Position numbers and translations under genes: made by a program | Shown: positions 1 to 7,565 of the stretch, piece by piece | Layout: each line of letters begins with the position of its first letter | How positions within the stretch are numbered: position 1 is the stretch's first letter | Assembly: GCF_900102315.1 (NCBI RefSeq) | Contig: NZ_FNBL01000013.1 | Location: forward strand, 1 to 64,000 | From: Celeribacter baekdonensis | Lineage (GTDB): Bacteria > Pseudomonadota > Alphaproteobacteria > Rhodobacterales > Rhodobacteraceae | Direction: 5' to 3' | DNA: 64,000 nt | Notes under the pieces: model-generated | What the model saw: the letters and a program-made list of their open reading frames with translations, nothing else | The model's database searches: none | Told to the model about the DNA's origin: nothing

Positions 1-94
1 TCACATTCGCAAGATCAACTCCAGTGCCATCGGCCTTCACTTTGACCTTCACGTTGTAGTCAATCACGCGTTTGACTGGTACCAAAACCTTCAT
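1..94 (-). CDS. etfB: Electron transfer flavoprotein beta subunit, N-terminal fragment (window edge)
   Basis: Only the first 31 codons are inside the window. They read [20 protein letters not shown] and onward, the characteristic start of EtfB, the small subunit of the FAD/AMP-containing electron carrier that passes electrons from acyl-CoA dehydrogenases to ETF-ubiquinone oxidoreductase. It lies 16 bp downstream of the 3-hydroxyacyl-CoA dehydrogenase gene on the same strand, so it is probably the next gene of the operon. The identification rests on a short but very distinctive N-terminus; the rest of the gene is not visible. Confidence 0.85.
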   Translation of the reverse strand, partial: MKVLVPVKRVIDYNVKVKVKADGTGVDLANV

Positions 95-110
95 TTAGAC
101 GCTCCTTGTG

Positions 111-992
111 TCAGCGGGTCGGTGTGGGAGGCACCGTGCTATAATCATAAAAACCACGGCCAGCTTTGCGACCGGTCCACCCGGCCTCGACGTATTTCAC
201 CAGCAACGGGCATGGGCGGTATTTGCTATCCGACAGGCCGTGGTAGAGCACATTCATCACCGCCAGACAGGTGTCGAGGCCGATGAAATCGCCCAGCTCA
301 AGCGGCCCCATCGGGTGGTTGGCCCCGAGTTTCATCGCTTGGTCAATCGAGGAAACACAGCCGACGCCTTCGAACAATGTGTAGACCGCCTCATTGATCA
401 TCGGGACCAGAATGCGGTTGACGATAAAGGCGGGGTAATCCTCTGCCACGGCGGCGGTTTTGCCGATCCGTCTGACAACCTCATTGATGGTGTCAAAGGT
501 CTCGTTGCTGGTGGACAGGCCCCGGATCAATTCGACCAGTTTCATCACCGGCACGGGATTCATGAAATGAATGCCCATAAACCGGTCCGGCCGATCCGTG
601 GCCGAGGCGAGCCGGGTCACCGAGATCGACGAGGTGTTTGTCGTCAAAAGAGTGTGATCATGCAGATGAGGTGTCAGCCCTTCGAGAATGCGCAGTTTGA
701 GCGCTTCGTTTTCCGTGGCGGCCTCAATCACCAGATCCGTGGCCCCCACCAGCGCCATGTCATGGGTGGTCGAAATCCGGTTGAGGGTTTGATCCCGATC
801 ATCGGCGGTGATCTTTTCGCGCTCGACCTGACGGTCCAGATTGCGACGGATCAACGCCATTGCCGCGCTCAAGGCATCGGCGCTGATGTCGGTCAGAACA
901 ACATCCATCCCGGCCTGCGCCATGACTTGGGCAATCCCGTTGCCCATCTGCCCGGCGCCAATGACTCCTGTGGAGCTGATCGTGGTTGTCAT
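111..992 (-). CDS. hbd: 3-hydroxybutyryl-CoA dehydrogenase
   Basis: Oxidises (S)-3-hydroxyacyl-CoA to 3-oxoacyl-CoA with NAD(P)+, or the reverse, in beta-oxidation-like or butanoate metabolism in the cytoplasm. The 293-residue protein opens with a Rossmann motif GVIGAGQMGNGIA near residue 10. It carries the family signature around HFMNPVPVMKLVELIRG and ends with the 3HCDH C-terminal domain (NHPMGPLELGDFIGLD). The start is the ATG at 992; the reading frame is open further upstream, but that part overlaps livM and is not homologous. It sits 14 bp after livM and just before etfB, which links the transporter operon to acyl-CoA oxidation. Confidence 0.93.
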   Translation of the reverse strand: MTTTISSTGVIGAGQMGNGIAQVMAQAGMDVVLTDISADALSAAMALIRRNLDRQVEREKITADDRDQTLNRISTTHDMALVGATDLVIEAATENEALKLRILEGLTPHLHDHTLLTTNTSSISVTRLASATDRPDRFMGIHFMNPVPVMKLVELIRGLSTSNETFDTINEVVRRIGKTAAVAEDYPAFIVNRILVPMINEAVYTLFEGVGCVSSIDQAMKLGANHPMGPLELGDFIGLDTCLAVMNVLYHGLSDSKYRPCPLLVKYVEAGWTGRKAGRGFYDYSTVPPTPTR

Positions 993-1006
993 ATGAGGTA
1001 TACCTT

Positions 1007-1933
1007 TTAGTTGAAGGACTTGCGCAGAGCGGCCTGAAGCTCGCCGACGATCCCTTTGCGGAACGCCAAGACGCAGATGATAAAGATCAGCCCCATGATC
1101 ACGGTGACCCACGCCCCGAGAGGCCCAGAGGACAGCGTGTTTTGCAGCGTCACGATGATGGCCGCACCAACAGCGGGGCCGAAAATCGTACCCAATCCGC
1201 CCAAGAGCGTCATCAACACCACCTCGCCCGACATGTGCCAATGCGCGTCGGTCAAAGAGGCCAATTGGAACACCACCGATTTGGTCGCGCCTGCGAGCCC
1301 GGCAATCGTGGCGGAAATCACAAAGGCCAAAAGCTTGTAGCGGTCGATGTTATAGCCAAGCGATGTGGCGCGGGGTTCATTGTCGCGGATCGCGCGCAAC
1401 ACTTGACCGAAAGGCGAATGCACCGCGCGGGCGATCACGCCAAAGCCAATAAGGCAGACCCCCAGCACGAAATAGTACATCGCGCGGTCATTGCTCAAAT
1501 CGACGAGCCCCAAAAACGTGCCGCGTGGAATGCCTTGCAGGCCGTTTTCACCGCCGGTAAAGCCGGAGCGGATAAAGACGAAATAGACCATCTGCGCCAA
1601 GGCCAGAGTGATCATCGCGAAATAGATCCCCTGACGGCGGATCGCCAAGACGCCCACCAAAAGCCCAAGGACCATCGCCGCCACTGTGCCGGTCAGAATG
1701 CCAAGCTCGGTCGGCAGGCCCCAGGTTTTGATCGCATGACCTGTGACATAGGCCGCGCCGCCAAAGAACGCCGCATGACCAAAGCTGAGCAGACCGCCAT
1801 AGCCGAGGATGAGATTGAAGGCGCTGGCAAAGAGCGCAAAACACAGAACCTTCATCAACAGCACCGGATAAAACAGCAGCGGCGCAACCAGCAACAGGGT
1901 GAGAAGGAGTGCGTAAGCCAAATATTTCTTCAT
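1007..1933 (-). CDS. livM: Branched-chain-type ABC transporter permease LivM
   Basis: Inner-membrane permease of a HAAT-family (LivKHMGF) ABC importer. The 308 residues hold about eight to ten hydrophobic segments, beginning with a leucine-rich helix at the N-terminus. The LivM core motif is present around LILGYGGLLSFGHAAFFGGA (residues about 41-60), as is the cytoplasmic loop that docks the ATPase (NEPRATSLGYNIDRYK). It follows livH by 11 bp. The operon context, with a CoA ligase and hydroxyacyl-CoA dehydrogenase, suggests the cargo is an organic acid or acyl compound rather than leucine; the substrate itself cannot be read from the permease. Confidence 0.93.
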   Translation of the reverse strand: MKKYLAYALLLTLLLVAPLLFYPVLLMKVLCFALFASAFNLILGYGGLLSFGHAAFFGGAAYVTGHAIKTWGLPTELGILTGTVAAMVLGLLVGVLAIRRQGIYFAMITLALAQMVYFVFIRSGFTGGENGLQGIPRGTFLGLVDLSNDRAMYYFVLGVCLIGFGVIARAVHSPFGQVLRAIRDNEPRATSLGYNIDRYKLLAFVISATIAGLAGATKSVVFQLASLTDAHWHMSGEVVLMTLLGGLGTIFGPAVGAAIIVTLQNTLSSGPLGAWVTVIMGLIFIICVLAFRKGIVGELQAALRKSFN

Positions 1934-1944
1934 GTTCCCAGCTT

Positions 1945-2835
1945 TCAGTTGGTGCGGCCGAACAGTCCGGCGGGGCGCAGGACAAGCACGATGGCCATCA
2001 CGATGAAAATGATTGTGGAGGACGCTTCGGGCCAGAACACTTTGGTCAGCCCCTCGACCACGCCCATGGACAGGCCTGTGACGATGGCCCCCATGATGGA
2101 CCCCATGCCGCCGATCACCACCACGGCAAAGACCACGATGATCAGGTTCGATCCCATCAGCGGATTGACCTGCGTGATCGGGGCGGCCAGCACCCCGGCA
2201 AAGGCTGCCAAAGCAACGCCATAGCCATAGGCCAGCGTGGTCAGAAGCGGCACGTTGACGCCAAACGCCTGCAACAGTTTTGGGTTTTCTGTGCCTGCGC
2301 GCAGGTAGGCACCGATTTTGGTGCGTTCAAACACATACCAGGTGACTGCACAGACCACCAAAGAGGCGACAACCACCCAAGCGCGGTAGTAGGGCAGGAA
2401 CATGAACCCAAGGTTCACCCCGCCATTGAGGGCTTTGGGAGCGGCGAAAGGCTGACCTGATGCGCCAAACATTTTGACGAAAAGGCCCTCGATCAACATT
2501 GCCAGGCCAAAGGTCAAGAGCAAGCCATAGAGGTGATCAACCCCCGCCAAACGGCGCAACAAAAACCGGTCAAGCAGCACCCCGATAAACCCGACGATCA
2601 GCGGCGCAAGTATCAGCGCGCCCCAGTAGTCGATATGCAGATATTTCCCAAGCAACCAGGCGGCAAAGGCACCCAACATATACAGCGCACCATGCGCGAA
2701 ATTCACGATGTTCAGCAGCCCGAAAATCACCGCCAGACCCAAGGACAAAACGGCATAGAACGACCCGTTGATCAGGCCCAGCAACAGCTGGCCAAACAGG
2801 ACTTGGGGCGCGATGCCCAGCAGGTCGGAAAACAT
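1945..2835 (-). CDS. livH: Branched-chain-type ABC transporter permease LivH
   Basis: Second inner-membrane permease of the HAAT-family importer, 296 residues, mostly hydrophobic. The family motif GLINGSFYAVLSLGLAVIFG appears at residues about 19-38, followed by GLLNIVNFAHGALYMLGAF. The C-terminal segment RPAGLFGRTN is typical for LivH proteins. It lies 78 bp after the binding-protein gene and 11 bp before livM, so the five transport genes form one transcription unit. Confidence 0.93.
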   Translation of the reverse strand: MFSDLLGIAPQVLFGQLLLGLINGSFYAVLSLGLAVIFGLLNIVNFAHGALYMLGAFAAWLLGKYLHIDYWGALILAPLIVGFIGVLLDRFLLRRLAGVDHLYGLLLTFGLAMLIEGLFVKMFGASGQPFAAPKALNGGVNLGFMFLPYYRAWVVVASLVVCAVTWYVFERTKIGAYLRAGTENPKLLQAFGVNVPLLTTLAYGYGVALAAFAGVLAAPITQVNPLMGSNLIIVVFAVVVIGGMGSIMGAIVTGLSMGVVEGLTKVFWPEASSTIIFIVMAIVLVLRPAGLFGRTN

Positions 2836-2913
2836 TGAGTGATCCCATTTCTTTTATGCGTGAGCCCCGCCAGAGCCGTTCCTCCGGCGGGGAAGTTGAC
2901 CTTATGCTTTGGC

Positions 2914-4119
2914 CTATTTTGTCGGGCAGGTGCTTTCGGACAGCGGGCCATAAGCCTCTTCACCGGGGATGACGCGCACGATCTTCAAATAATCCCACGG
3001 ACCTGTGGACTCTGCGGGGGATTTGACCTCGGCGAGATACATGTCATGCACCATGCGCCCATCGGAACGCAGCACGCCGTTTTGAGCGAAAAAGTCATTC
3101 ACCGGCATCTCGCGCATTTTGGCCACAACCGTATCGGTATCGTCCGTCCCGGTGGCTTCGATGGCTTTGAGGTAATGCGTGACCGACGAATAGACCCCGG
3201 CCTGAACGCCCGTGGGCATCTTGCCCGTGCGCTCATAGAACCGCTGCGACCACGCGCGGGTTTCGTCGTTCAAATCCCAATAAAAGCTGGCGGTCATCAA
3301 CAGACCCTGCGCCGTCTCAAGCCCAAGCGCGTGGACGTCGGAGAGGAACACCAAAAGCCCGGCGATTTTTTGTCCTGCGCTGACGATGCCGAATTCATTG
3401 GCGGCTTTGATCGCGTTGATCGTATCGCCGCCCGCATTGGCAAGGCCAATGATCTTGGCACCAGAGGCCTGTGCCTGAAGCACAAAAGACGAGAAATCGG
3501 AGGCCGGGAACGGGTGCTTGGACGCGCCCAGAACTTTGCCGCCGCCCGCTTCGACCACGGTCGTCACATCACGTTGCAGGGATTCCCCAAAGGCGTAATC
3601 CGCCGTCAGAAAATACCAGCTATCGCCGCCCTCTTTGACAATCGCGGAGCCGGTGCCAACCGCCAGAGCGCGGGTGTTATAGGTCCAGTGCAGGCCGCTT
3701 GGGATGCAGGCGTCATTGGTCAGTGGCGACGAGGCCGCCCCCGAGACCAAAACAACTTTGTTTTGTTGTTTGGCGACTTCGAACACGGCCATGGCAACCG
3801 ATGTGGTCACCAGTTCGGCAAAGGCGTCAACCTGTTGGGTATCGCCCCATTCGCGCGCTTTATTGGCGGCAACATCGGCTTTGTTTTGGTGATCGGCGGA
3901 CACCACTTCGATCGGTGCGCCCGCGACGGTGCCACCGAAATCTTCGATCGCCATTTCTGCGGCGGTCACGGTGCCCGGACCCGCCACGTCGGAATAGGTG
4001 CCCGACATATCGGTCAACACGCCGATTTTCACGACGCCATCGCTGATTTCGGCCTGCGCCGCACCTGCTGTCAGAGCCAGCGCAGATACGCCCACCATAA
4101 AGTTTTTCAGAAATTTCAT
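2914..4119 (-). CDS. Periplasmic substrate-binding protein of the Liv-type ABC transporter
   Basis: Periplasmic receptor of the HAAT importer (Peripla_BP_6 / LivK family). The 401-residue protein starts at the ATG at 4119, which is preceded by a strong GGGAGGAG ribosome-binding site; the frame is open 11 codons further but without one. Residues 1-24 are a typical Sec signal peptide ending in AQAE. The mature part begins ISDGVVKIGVLTDMSGTYSD, the hallmark of the family. It is encoded between livF and livH. Related Roseobacter operons with a CoA ligase are thought to import carboxylic acids, but the ligand is unknown here. Confidence 0.92.
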   Translation of the reverse strand: MKFLKNFMVGVSALALTAGAAQAEISDGVVKIGVLTDMSGTYSDVAGPGTVTAAEMAIEDFGGTVAGAPIEVVSADHQNKADVAANKAREWGDTQQVDAFAELVTTSVAMAVFEVAKQQNKVVLVSGAASSPLTNDACIPSGLHWTYNTRALAVGTGSAIVKEGGDSWYFLTADYAFGESLQRDVTTVVEAGGGKVLGASKHPFPASDFSSFVLQAQASGAKIIGLANAGGDTINAIKAANEFGIVSAGQKIAGLLVFLSDVHALGLETAQGLLMTASFYWDLNDETRAWSQRFYERTGKMPTGVQAGVYSSVTHYLKAIEATGTDDTDTVVAKMREMPVNDFFAQNGVLRSDGRMVHDMYLAEVKSPAESTGPWDYLKIVRVIPGEEAYGPLSESTCPTK

Positions 4120-4144
4120 TGGGTCTCCTCCCTTTTGAAACGTG

Positions 4145-4906
4145 TCAAACACTCAGATATTCATCAAAGACGGCTTGTTTTTCTTGCAACTCGCTTTGCA
4201 GGACGCAGTCGACGATATGCCCATGGTCCATGATGAAATGTCGGTCGGCCAAGGGGGCCGCGAATTGGAAATTTTGCTCGACCAGCACGATGGTAAAGCC
4301 GCGCTCTTTGAGCATGGTCAGCACGTCACCGAGCTTATCGACGATCACCGGGGCCAGCCCTTCGGTGATCTCATCGAGCAACAACAGCGTCGCACCGGTG
4401 CGCAGGATGCGCGCCATCGCCAGCATCTGTTGTTCGCCGCCTGACAAGCGCATGCCGGGACTGGTGCGCCGTTCGGCAAGGTTTGGGAAAATCTCGTAGA
4501 GTTCCTCGACGCTCATGCCACCGGGGGCCACATGCGGCGGCAGCAACAGGTTTTCCTCGACCGAGAGACTTGCAAAAATGCCGCGTTCCTCGGGGCAATA
4601 GCCAACACCCAGACGCGCGATTTCATGCGCACTGGCCTTGATCACCTCTTTGCCCTTCAGCATGATCGACCCGGACCGAGACCCGATCAACCCCATCACC
4701 GCGCGCAGCGTGGTGGTGCGCCCAGCGCCGTTGCGCCCAAGCAATGTGACCAACTCGCCCTGATAGACCGTCATGTCGATCCCGTGCAGCGCGTGGCTTT
4801 CGCCATAAAACGCATGCAGGTCGGTGATGCGCAAATCTTCGATCTTTTCGCTGCTGTGTTCGCCGCCAATCTCGATCCCGGCGCTGTGTTTTCCTGCCCC
4901 GCTCAT
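4145..4906 (-). CDS. livF: ABC transporter ATPase LivF
   Basis: Cytoplasmic ATPase of the Liv-type importer, 253 residues. The ABC signature LSGGEQQM lies near residue 155 and the Walker B sequence LLLLDEITEGLAP near residue 175, followed by the H-loop region. The Walker A reads GRNGAGRTTT near residue 58: arginine occupies the position of the normally invariant P-loop lysine. From memory this replacement recurs in some LivF proteins, so it may be tolerated with the LivG partner supplying the canonical site. The start codon overlaps the livG stop by 4 bp, indicating translational coupling. The N-terminus is about 20 residues longer than usual. Confidence 0.93.
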   Translation of the reverse strand: MSGAGKHSAGIEIGGEHSSEKIEDLRITDLHAFYGESHALHGIDMTVYQGELVTLLGRNGAGRTTTLRAVMGLIGSRSGSIMLKGKEVIKASAHEIARLGVGYCPEERGIFASLSVEENLLLPPHVAPGGMSVEELYEIFPNLAERRTSPGMRLSGGEQQMLAMARILRTGATLLLLDEITEGLAPVIVDKLGDVLTMLKERGFTIVLVEQNFQFAAPLADRHFIMDHGHIVDCVLQSELQEKQAVFDEYLSV

Positions 4907-5664
4907 GCTGCCGATTTCCCCATATACGCTTCTTTAACCCGCGGGTCGGACGAGACCTCGGCATAGGCGCCTTCGGTCAAAATCGCGCCGCGCTGAAGCA
5001 CCGTGATGCGGTCACACAGGGTCGAGACGACCCCAAGATTGTGCTCCACCATCAAAATGGTGCGGCCTTTGGCAACGCGGCGGATCAGTTCGGTGATCCG
5101 GTCCACATCTTCGCGCCCCATGCCTTGGGTTGGTTCGTCCAACAACATCAATTTGGGTTCCATCGCCAGCGTCGTGGCAATCTCAAGCGCGCGTTTGCGG
5201 CCATAGGACATGTCGGCCACCTCATCATTGGCAAACCGCAACAGACCGACCAAATCCAACAGCTCGTCAGCGCGCTCATTGAGGACATTCAAAGAGCTTT
5301 CCGCGCGCCAAAAATGAAAGGAGGTGCCAAGTTGGCGCTGAAGCGCGACACGCACGTTTTCACGCACGGTCAAATGCGGAAACACCGCCGAAATCTGAAA
5401 CGACCGGATCACGCCTTTGCGCGCGATCTGCGTTGGCCGCGCCGCTGTGATGTCCTCGCCATCCAACAAGATCGTGCCGCTGCTGGGCGTCAAAAACTTT
5501 GTCAACAGGTTGAAAACCGTGGTTTTTCCAGCACCATTCGGGCCAATCAGCGCGTGGATCGTATGGCGTTCGACATTCAGGTCAACCGAGTCCACGGCAA
5601 TAAAGCCCAGAAAGCCTTTGGTCAGCTTCTGCGTTTGCAGAATGAAATCTCCCGATGCATTCAT
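4903..5664 (-). CDS. livG: ABC transporter ATPase LivG
   Basis: Second ATPase of the importer, 253 residues. Walker A is GPNGAGKTTVFNLLT with the normal lysine, the signature is DMSYGRKRALEIATTL, and Walker B is KLMLLDEPTQGM. It ends in the short C-terminal extension (SSDPRVKEAYMG) that is diagnostic of LivG. The start is the ATG at 5664, preceded by GGGAGGATC; the open frame continues 88 codons upstream but overlaps the CoA ligase gene in a non-homologous frame. It is downstream of the acyl-CoA ligase and overlaps livF by 4 bp. Confidence 0.93.
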   Translation of the reverse strand: MNASGDFILQTQKLTKGFLGFIAVDSVDLNVERHTIHALIGPNGAGKTTVFNLLTKFLTPSSGTILLDGEDITAARPTQIARKGVIRSFQISAVFPHLTVRENVRVALQRQLGTSFHFWRAESSLNVLNERADELLDLVGLLRFANDEVADMSYGRKRALEIATTLAMEPKLMLLDEPTQGMGREDVDRITELIRRVAKGRTILMVEHNLGVVSTLCDRITVLQRGAILTEGAYAEVSSDPRVKEAYMGKSAA

Positions 5665-5743
5665 CTGCGATCCTCCCTTAATCTGGCTTGTTTTGCGCAG
5701 GCGAGGGTCTCCCCCGCCCGCTGATCCGTTTTCGGATCGTGTC

Positions 5744-7405
5744 TTACACAGAGACGCCTTCGGCCTCTGCCTGAGCCATTGCGCGGGCTTGATCACGCAG
5801 GACGAATTTTTGGATTTTGCCGGTAGAGGTCTTGGGCAAAGTGGCAAAGACCACCGTTTTGACCGCCTTGAAGCGCGCCATATTGGCACGGCAAAATTCG
5901 ATGATCTCGGCTTCGGTTGTGGTTGCACCCGCCTTCAGTTCGATAAAGGCACAGGGGGTTTCGCCCCATTTCTCATCCGGCTTGGCGACAACGGCGGCGA
6001 GCATGACGGACGGATGTTTGTAAAGCACATCTTCGACCTCGATCGACGAGATGTTTTCGCCGCCAGAGATGATGATGTCCTTCGAGCGGTCTTTGATCTC
6101 GATATAGCCGTCGGGATGACGCACGGCGAGATCGCCGGAGGCAAACCAACCGCCACGGAACGCCGCGTCCGTGGCGGAGATGTTTTTCAAGTATCCCTTC
6201 ATCACGTTGTTGCCGCGCACAAACACTTCGCCCACGGTTTCACCATTGCTGGGCACGGGGGTCATCGTGTCAGGTTCTGCGACCATCAGATCGTCAAGTG
6301 CCATGTTTTTAACGCCTTGCCGCGCTTTGATTCGGGCCCGTTCGGACAGTGGCAGGGCGTCCCATTCAGAATGCCACGAACAGAACACAGAGGCACCGTA
6401 GGTTTCGGTCAGGCCATAGCCATGGGTCACATCAAAGCCGGCGCTTTCCATTTTCTCGATCACGATTGCGGGGGGTGGGGCACCGCCGGTCAACACTTTG
6501 ACCTCATGCTCAATGCCCGCTTTCATCTCGTCGGGGGCGTTGCCCAAAAGACCCAAAACAATCGCAGCCCCACAGAAATGCGTCACCTTTTGCGATTTGA
6601 TCAGCTCATAGACCGCGCTGTCGCGCACGGCGCGCAGACAGACCGACGTTCCCGCATGGGCCGCGACCGACCATGGGAAACACCAGCCGTTGCAATGGAA
6701 CATCGGCAAGGTCCAAAGATAGGTGAAATGGCGCGGCATATCCCATGTGTTGATGTTGGACAGCGCGTTCAGATAGGCACCACGGTGATGATAGACCACC
6801 CCCTTGGGGTTGCCCGTCGTGCCAGACGTATAATTCAGGCTGATGGCGTCCCATTCGCTACCCGGCAAAGACCAGTCATCGTTTTCATCGCCTTCGGCCA
6901 GGAACGCGTCATAGGTCAACGCACCGATTTTTTTGCCGCCCTCAAAGCTTGAGTCTTCGATGTCGATGACCAAGATGTCGCCCCCCGCCATGTGCAGCGC
7001 GCGCTCCATGACTTCGGAAAACTCGGGGTCGACGATCACAACCTTGGCTTCGGCATGATTGAGGATGAACGCGATGGCTTCGGCATCAAGGCGTGTGTTG
7101 ATCGCATTCAACACCGCACCTGTCATCGGGACGCTAAAATGCGCTTCGAACATTTCGGGAATATTGGCCGCGATAATGGAAACTGTGTCGCCTTTCTCAA
7201 TGCCACGCTTGGACAAAGCAGACGCGAATTTGCAACAGCGCAGATAGGTCTCTTCCCAGGTGCGATGCAGATCATTATAAATGACCGCAGTCTTTCTGGG
7301 ATAAATGGCGGCCGTTCGTTCAATAAAGCTCAGCGGTGACAACTGCGTAAAATTCGCGGCGGTCATGTCCAGGCCTTGATCATAGATATTATGGGATTTC
7401 ACCAT
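5744..7405 (-). CDS. Acyl-CoA synthetase (AMP-forming), medium-chain / DmdB-like
   Basis: Activates a carboxylic acid to its CoA thioester with ATP through an acyl-adenylate. The 553-residue ANL-superfamily protein shows the P-loop YTSGTTGNPKGV, the motif GYGLTETYG, the SGDLAVRHPDGYIEIKDRSKD hinge and the catalytic-lysine region PKTSTGKIQKFVLR near the C-terminus. Overall it resembles the medium-chain fatty acid / 3-methylmercaptopropionate (DmdB) ligase group of Roseobacters, but the exact acid cannot be read from sequence. The start ATG at 7405 follows a GGAGGAG site. It is the first gene of the liv-hbd-etf operon, so the imported compound is probably activated here at once. Confidence 0.88.
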   Translation of the reverse strand: MVKSHNIYDQGLDMTAANFTQLSPLSFIERTAAIYPRKTAVIYNDLHRTWEETYLRCCKFASALSKRGIEKGDTVSIIAANIPEMFEAHFSVPMTGAVLNAINTRLDAEAIAFILNHAEAKVVIVDPEFSEVMERALHMAGGDILVIDIEDSSFEGGKKIGALTYDAFLAEGDENDDWSLPGSEWDAISLNYTSGTTGNPKGVVYHHRGAYLNALSNINTWDMPRHFTYLWTLPMFHCNGWCFPWSVAAHAGTSVCLRAVRDSAVYELIKSQKVTHFCGAAIVLGLLGNAPDEMKAGIEHEVKVLTGGAPPPAIVIEKMESAGFDVTHGYGLTETYGASVFCSWHSEWDALPLSERARIKARQGVKNMALDDLMVAEPDTMTPVPSNGETVGEVFVRGNNVMKGYLKNISATDAAFRGGWFASGDLAVRHPDGYIEIKDRSKDIIISGGENISSIEVEDVLYKHPSVMLAAVVAKPDEKWGETPCAFIELKAGATTTEAEIIEFCRANMARFKAVKTVVFATLPKTSTGKIQKFVLRDQARAMAQAEAEGVSV

Positions 7406-7420
7406 CGGTCTCCTCCAAAA

Positions 7421-7539
7421 CGCGATTTCGGATTCACTATCTTCTTAAGTTTTCCGAAAGATTTCTGAATTGATACGAATTGTAACAGTGGCACGAGTTG
7501 GGCTTTCGAAGACATCCGAAATCGCGCAAACATTTGCGC
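7421..7539. promoter_or_regulatory. Divergent promoter region with a perfect 13-bp inverted repeat
   Basis: The 160-bp gap between the CoA-ligase operon and the divergent histidine kinase contains CGCGATTTCGGAT at 7421-7433 and its exact reverse complement ATCCGAAATCGCG at 7514-7526. One copy sits beside each divergent gene. A smaller palindrome GCGCAAA-CA-TTTGCGC lies at 7524-7539. These are plausible binding sites for the neighbouring response regulator or another factor. That assignment is inference from symmetry and position only. Confidence 0.45.
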
Positions 7540-7565
7540 AGACGCGATTGGATCTGAGGTGAATT

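Noticed and set aside
986-2224. Long open frame opposite livM/livH (and similar ones opposite the binding-protein, CoA-ligase, tctA, molybdoenzyme and prpE genes)
   Set aside because: These are antisense shadows caused by GC-rich codon usage. Their translations are rich in Arg, His, Gln and Pro and have no domain, while the opposite strand encodes clear proteins.
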